This document shows positions 24,397 to 28,254 of a stretch of 28,254 nucleotides of DNA, piece after piece. Under the pieces are notes generated by a model. It saw only the letters and a program-made list of their open reading frames with translations. It did not search any database and had not been told where the DNA came from. Position numbers and translations under genes: made by a program. Within the stretch, counting starts at the first letter, position 1. Every line of letters begins with the position of its first letter. The DNA is from Flavobacteriales bacterium UBA7382 (GTDB lineage Bacteria; Bacteroidota; Bacteroidia; Flavobacteriales_D; Sanyastnellaceae): contig DKNS01000036.1 in assembly GCA_002469765.1 (NCBI GenBank), positions 1-28,254 of the forward strand. Reading direction: 5' to 3'.

Positions 24397-26760
24397 ATGA
24401 AGAATTTGACCATTTCTTGTGCGCTTTCGTTGTGCATGGCCACGCTGTGGGGCCAGGTGGACGACGAGTTCTGGTTCGTTGCGCCGGAAGTCACTTCCGC
24501 GCATGGGGACAGCCCGGTGTTGTTGCGCTTTGCGACGTTCGACAATCCTGCTCAGGTGATCGTGGACATGCCGGCAAATGCCGACTATGACATCTACAAT
24601 CTGAACATTCCTGCCAACAGCGCGCTGAGTTTGGACTTGACCGATTCCTTGTCGTGGTACGAGAACCAACCCTTCGACGAGGTGCTTGACAAAGGGATTC
24701 ACATCACAAGCACGGCGCCGATTTCAGCGTATTACGAGGTGAATCGCCAAAACAACCCAGACATCTTTGCATTGAAAGGCAACAACGCCTTGGGCACGTC
24801 CTTTCACTTGCCTTTTCAAAACTTCACCAGCAACGGATACACGTCCTCCCCGTCGGGCTTTGATGTGGTGGCCACGGACGACAATACGACCATCACCATC
24901 ATCCCCACCCAGGACTTGATCGGACATCCCGCAGGGGTGGCGTTTGATGTGTTCTTGCCATTTGCCGGTTCCACCTACTCCGCGAGGGCCACCAGCACGT
25001 CAGCTGCAGCCCATCCCGTCGGAACCACCATCACCTCAGATTTACCTGTGGCCATCACCATGCACGACGATTCTTGCAGCGGGGCTGCTTTTGGAGGATG
25101 CTCCGACTTGATGGGGGATCAAATCGTTCCTGACAACATTCTCGGGACGGAATACGTCGCAGTGCATGGCTACTTGGCTGGAGACGACAGGCTCCAGATT
25201 TTGGCTGTCGAAGACGGCACTGAGGTCACGGTCGATGGAGGTTGGGTGGCCACCCTCCAAGCGGGGGAAGCCCACCAACACATTTTGAACACTCCCTCGG
25301 CATTCATCGAGGCTTCGGCCCCTGTGGCCGTGTGGCAATCGACGGGGTTTGGTTGTGAGCTCGGAGGGGCCCAACTGCCCAGCGTCAAATGCACGGGATC
25401 CATGTCGACCGTCTTCGTGCGCTCCACAAGCGAGACCATGCGTCTGAACATTGTGGTGCCCAACGGGGGACAGGGTGACTTTCTCTTCAATGGGAATGCC
25501 GGCGTGATCACGGCAACCAACTTTGCCGTGGTTCCAGGCAACACCGATTGGATGTTTGCACAGGTGACAACGCTGGAAGGTCAAATCGCTGTGGAAGCCG
25601 CCACCCGCATCGAGAACACGTCCACCCCATTTCACTTGGGCATCATCAACGGGGGAGCTTCTTCTGGAACCCGATTCGGGTATTTCTCGGACTATGGCGC
25701 GTTGAAATATGAAACATCCTACGAGCAACTGAACCCTTGCTTGGGCGACCCGCTTGAACTTGACGTCAACCCCATTGAAAATGGATTGTACCAATGGACG
25801 GGGCCCAACAACTTCTCGGCCTCGGGGCTGGAAGTCAATGTTGGCATTGCCAACACGAACACGGCCGGCATGTATGTGGTGCAGGGCTTCACCGGGGAAT
25901 GCGAAATTGAAAACGACTCCTTGGAAGTCGTGGTCCACCAGCCTTTGCCGCCACCTGTCCTCAGTGGAGACATCGAGACGTGCGAAGGGTTGACCATCTC
26001 CATGGGTGCAGATTCCGAAAACGTCCTGTGGACGGGCCCAGACGGCTTTGAATCCCAAGGCCAATACGTCGTCATCGACAACATTGCCGTGGGCGACGCT
26101 GGGGTGTACACGGCGACGCTCGACGATCCCTACTGCCCTCCTGGTGCGGAAAGCACCTTGGTGGTGACCGTGGCCACAGACGAAGACCTCTCCTTTGTGT
26201 GGGAAGACGAACGCGAATTCTGCCAAGGCGAAGAAGTCGTCATCGGCTTGCCCTCGGAAGTCTTCGGCTCACCTGAAATCAACTGGGTGTTCTACGAAGA
26301 GGGCGTCGACGAGCCTGTGGTCCTGGCCACAGGTCAAGACGCGACCGTCACGTCGGCGGGCATGCTTGTGGTGGAGGCATTCTCAGAGCCCCCATGCGTG
26401 GTGCGTTCAGAGGGCGTCATTCACATCACATACGCCGATTGCGATTTGGTCATTCCCAACGTGATCACCCCGGGCGACGACAACCTGAACAAACGGTTCA
26501 AGGTGACCAACCTCAACCAGTTCCCCAACTCCACCATCCAGATCTTCAATCGATGGGGCCAAGAAGTGTTCAGCCACGACGACTTCGGCAGCACCAGCGG
26601 GTGGTTGCCTGGGCAGAACCTCTCCGAGGGGGCGTACTATTTCGTGCTGCACGTGATGCGAACGGATCAAGTCATTGGCGTGGAGACAGAGAATGGGGTG
26701 ACGATGTACGACCAGCCTGGCGCCATCGACCTCCACGGGTCATTCATGGTCTTCTGGTAG
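24397..26760 (+). CDS. Secreted surface protein: IgGFc-binding-like domain, Ig-like repeats, T9SS type B domain
   Basis: A 787-residue exported protein. Its signal peptide (about 1-19, ending TLWGQ) leads to a large N-terminal region (about 21-425) resembling the IgGFc-binding-protein N-terminal domain, with IHITSTAPISAYYEVNRQNN and DIFALKGNNALGTSFHLPFQ. Two or more Ig/PKD-like beta repeats follow (about 445-680), with the YQWTGPNNF and VLWTGPDGF motifs. The last 106 residues (682-787) are the gliding-motility-associated C-terminal domain: NVITPGDDNLNKRF, then IQIFNRWGQEVFS, then YYFVL. It should be secreted by T9SS and attached to or released from the cell surface; a role in adhesion is a guess. 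The end overlaps convergent rmuC by 21 bases. Confidence 0.9.
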   Translation: MKNLTISCALSLCMATLWGQVDDEFWFVAPEVTSAHGDSPVLLRFATFDNPAQVIVDMPANADYDIYNLNIPANSALSLDLTDSLSWYENQPFDEVLDKGIHITSTAPISAYYEVNRQNNPDIFALKGNNALGTSFHLPFQNFTSNGYTSSPSGFDVVATDDNTTITIIPTQDLIGHPAGVAFDVFLPFAGSTYSARATSTSAAAHPVGTTITSDLPVAITMHDDSCSGAAFGGCSDLMGDQIVPDNILGTEYVAVHGYLAGDDRLQILAVEDGTEVTVDGGWVATLQAGEAHQHILNTPSAFIEASAPVAVWQSTGFGCELGGAQLPSVKCTGSMSTVFVRSTSETMRLNIVVPNGGQGDFLFNGNAGVITATNFAVVPGNTDWMFAQVTTLEGQIAVEAATRIENTSTPFHLGIINGGASSGTRFGYFSDYGALKYETSYEQLNPCLGDPLELDVNPIENGLYQWTGPNNFSASGLEVNVGIANTNTAGMYVVQGFTGECEIENDSLEVVVHQPLPPPVLSGDIETCEGLTISMGADSENVLWTGPDGFESQGQYVVIDNIAVGDAGVYTATLDDPYCPPGAESTLVVTVATDEDLSFVWEDEREFCQGEEVVIGLPSEVFGSPEINWVFYEEGVDEPVVLATGQDATVTSAGMLVVEAFSEPPCVVRSEGVIHITYADCDLVIPNVITPGDDNLNKRFKVTNLNQFPNSTIQIFNRWGQEVFSHDDFGSTSGWLPGQNLSEGAYYFVLHVMRTDQVIGVETENGVTMYDQPGAIDLHGSFMVFW

Positions 26761-28062
26761 GTCCAGGAGATTCCCACTTTCCTTGGTGTCGAGCGTGCCG
26801 ACGTCTTTCAGCCGTCGTTGCATCACGTTGGTGCGGGTGCTTCTTAAGTCCTCCAACGATTTCTTGGCCGTGGTCAACTGCTTGTCGACCTTCTGCAGTT
26901 GGTCGGAGAACTTGCCAAACTCGGTCTTGACGGCCTCCAAAATTTTCCAGACTTCGCTGCTTCGCTTGGTGACCGCCAAGGTGCGAAAGCCCATTTGAAG
27001 GCTGTTGAGGAGCGCCGACATGGTGGTGGGACCTGTGACCGTGATGCGGTACTTGCGCTGCAGGGTTTCAAAAATCCCGGGGTGACGCAACACCTCTGCA
27101 TACAGGCTCTCAATGGGCAAGAACATCACCGCAAAATCCGTTGTGTAGGGTGCCTCCACGTATTTCTCAGAGATGTCCTTGGCGAACTTCTCCAAGGTCA
27201 CAGACAAAGCCTTCTCCGCGACCCGAATGGCTTCCAAGTCGCCCTCCTCGCGCGCTTGAACCAACGTCTCGTAGCCGGTCAGCGGGAACTTCGAGTCAAT
27301 CGGCAACCAAACCGTGTCGTCGTCTGAATTTCCCGGCATCCGAATCGCAAATTCCACGCGCTCGCTCGACCCAGGACGGGTGGCGATTTCTTGCTCGTAT
27401 TGCTCACGCGGAAGCAGCTGTTCGATGATGTTGCCCAATTGGTACTCTCCCAGGATGCCCTTGGTCTTCACGTTGGTCAGCACCTTCTTCAGGTCTCCCA
27501 CCCCGCTTGCTATGGTCTGCATCTCCCCCAATCCTTTGTGCACGAGCTCCAGCCGTTCGCTCACCAGCTTGAAACTCTCGCCAAGGCGCTTTTCCAAGGT
27601 GTCTTGCAACTTCTCGTCCACCGTCTTGCGCATCTCCTCCAGGCGCTTTCCGTTGTCCTCACGGATCTCCTTCAACTGCTTCTCGATGGTGCTTCGAACG
27701 TCCTTCACCGCGTCCAAGCTGGCCTTGCCTTGGCCGTCGAGCTGCTTGAGCAGGTCTGCAAACTGCTGGCGAAGGGCCTCCTTTTGGGCTTTGGCGTCCT
27801 CGTCCAGGTGCTTCTCAAACGCGGTCAGGTTGTTCCTCAATTCTTCCCGCTGCGCCTGCGCAAGCTCTGCCGTTTCCTTCCGGTTGCGCGCGAACTCGTC
27901 CCGCAGTTGGGCGTCTTGCGCGTCGAGCTTGTCCTTCAGCCTGTCCAACCCGTGGTCATTCCCTTGTGACGCACCCATGGACGAGGACATGCGCCAAACG
28001 AGCACACACGCCAATGCAGAACACAAGGCGGCAAGGATGGACAGGACTTCAGGCATGGACAT
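26740..28062 (-). CDS. rmuC: DNA recombination protein RmuC
   Basis: A 440-residue RmuC-family protein. An N-terminal membrane helix (about 5-24) precedes a long charged coiled coil (about 38-190). The conserved nuclease-like RmuC domain then runs from about 195 to 400, with TKGILGEYQLGNIIEQLLP, LPIDSKFPL, FAVMFLPIESLYAEVL, and ITVTGPTTMSALLNSLQMGF. In E. coli RmuC limits rearrangement at inverted repeats; the biochemical activity is not well defined. The ATG at 28062 is supported by a promoter match 17 bases upstream. Its 3' end overlaps the tail of the convergent T9SS protein gene. Confidence 0.95.
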   Translation of the reverse strand: MSMPEVLSILAALCSALACVLVWRMSSSMGASQGNDHGLDRLKDKLDAQDAQLRDEFARNRKETAELAQAQREELRNNLTAFEKHLDEDAKAQKEALRQQFADLLKQLDGQGKASLDAVKDVRSTIEKQLKEIREDNGKRLEEMRKTVDEKLQDTLEKRLGESFKLVSERLELVHKGLGEMQTIASGVGDLKKVLTNVKTKGILGEYQLGNIIEQLLPREQYEQEIATRPGSSERVEFAIRMPGNSDDDTVWLPIDSKFPLTGYETLVQAREEGDLEAIRVAEKALSVTLEKFAKDISEKYVEAPYTTDFAVMFLPIESLYAEVLRHPGIFETLQRKYRITVTGPTTMSALLNSLQMGFRTLAVTKRSSEVWKILEAVKTEFGKFSDQLQKVDKQLTTAKKSLEDLRSTRTNVMQRRLKDVGTLDTKESGNLLDLPEDHE

Positions 28063-28078
28063 GGATTTGAGGTGAAAT

Positions 28079-28109
28079 CAAAGCTACACCTTCAACGTCA
28101 CCCACCAAG
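28079..28109 (-). promoter_or_regulatory. Bacteroidota-type promoter (-33/-7) for rmuC
   Basis: On the minus strand TTG (28108-28106), preceded by T at 28109, is followed after exactly 19 bases by TAGCTTTG (28086-28079), a perfect TAnnTTTG. The -7 ends 16 bases before the rmuC ATG. This is the best promoter match in the window and has the same layout as the one at 24362. Confidence 0.65.
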
Positions 28110-28129
28110 GGGAGGTTTGCCTGAAAGCC

Positions 28130-28252
28130 TCAGGGTTCACACTCCTGCCCAAAAGCGGCCAGAAGCTCCAACAAATCCGGGATGCCGATTTCGTTCATTG
28201 CCAAACTGAGGGCCATCAAAAAAGCCAGACGCGTGGCCTGGCTTTTTTGAAC
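28130..28252 (-). CDS. Possible C-terminal end of a gene entering from the right, or a 28-residue ORF
   Basis: An open frame on the minus strand runs from the right edge to a TGA at 28132-28130 (40 codons). Its end reads NEIGIPDLLELLAAFGQECE, an amphipathic D-L-L-x-L-L-x-x-F-G-x-x-C pattern that resembles the C-terminal tails of some secreted Bacteroidota proteins, and its codons have the G/C-rich third positions of the neighbouring genes. Against this, the frame crosses a perfect hairpin (28218-28248), which would be unusual inside a coding region. If it starts at the ATG at 28216 it is only 28 residues. No function can be assigned. Confidence 0.3.
   Translation of the reverse strand, partial: VQKSQATRLAFLMALSLAMNEIGIPDLLELLAAFGQECEP
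28218..28248. terminator. Bidirectional terminator-like hairpin at the right edge
   Basis: AAAAAAGCCAG (28218-28228) pairs perfectly with CTGGCTTTTTT (28238-28248): an 11-bp stem with a 9-base loop, A6 on one side and T6 on the other. The design matches the other two terminators in the window. It most likely ends a minus-strand gene whose stop codon lies just beyond the window, although an open frame passes through it. Confidence 0.7.
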
Positions 28253-28254
28253 GG

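Noticed and set aside
25042..26226. 394-codon minus-strand frame within the type B T9SS gene
   Set aside because: It lies wholly opposite a well-supported gene and has no recognisable motif; long antisense frames are common at this GC.
1..28254. Mobile elements, CRISPR arrays, tRNA or rRNA genes, phage or defence systems
   Set aside because: No transposase, integrase, direct-repeat array, cloverleaf or defence-type gene was seen; nearly all sequence is accounted for by housekeeping and envelope genes.

Overview
The window is about 28 kb of Bacteroidota chromosome, probably from an aquatic Flavobacteriales-like lineage with unusually high GC (high fifties percent by eye). Four things point there: two secreted proteins end in type IX secretion (T9SS) sorting domains, one of type A and one of the gliding-motility-associated type B; the promoter-like elements match the Bacteroidota -33/-7 consensus (TTG, about 19 nt, TAnnTTTG) and start codons lack clear Shine-Dalgarno sequences; the neighbourhoods rpsF-rpsR-rplI, sppA-folK-deoxynucleoside kinase and a menaquinone cluster with a short MenE fit this phylum; and the OmpA/TPR lipoprotein is of a Bacteroidota kind. 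No mobile element, CRISPR array, tRNA or rRNA was seen.

Layout. Positions 1-942 hold the end of rpsF, then rpsR, rplI and a strong terminator. Positions 982-7989 (+) form a tightly packed run: uvrB, a small lipoprotein, a T9SS-exported lysyl-endopeptidase-like protease, a family 2 glycosyltransferase, an ECF-type sigma factor and rsmG. A response-regulator gene on the minus strand (8156-8869) is divergent from, and almost touches, a menaquinone operon (8871-15147: hotdog thioesterase/menI, menF, menD, menA, menC, menE), followed by rdgB, accA and an OmpA/TPR lipoprotein that ends at a bidirectional terminator (18570-18599). On the minus strand are a SpoU-type RNA methyltransferase and sppA. 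From 21072 (+) run folK, a deoxynucleoside kinase, two bacterial-PH-domain membrane proteins (YdbS/YdbT-like) and a large type B T9SS surface protein. That gene collides tail-to-tail with rmuC on the minus strand. The right edge holds a hairpin and a short open frame.

How the genes work together. The central operon converts chorismate to 1,4-dihydroxy-2-naphthoate and prenylates it to make menaquinone, the respiratory quinone of this phylum. MenB (naphthoyl-CoA synthase) is missing from the cluster and must be encoded elsewhere. The rest is mainly housekeeping: translation (S6, S18, L9, RsmG, SpoU methylase), DNA repair and nucleotide-pool hygiene (UvrB, RmuC, RdgB, dNK), fatty acid and folate synthesis (AccA, FolK), and envelope or secreted functions (SppA, T9SS cargo, lipoproteins, PH-domain proteins).

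I saw no clearly new multi-gene system. The points most worth a second look are the menB-less operon with its orphan regulator sharing the start region, -7 elements lying right against start codons, a glycosyltransferase lacking its usual N-terminal Asp pair, and an in-frame tail coinciding with a perfect hairpin at the right edge.
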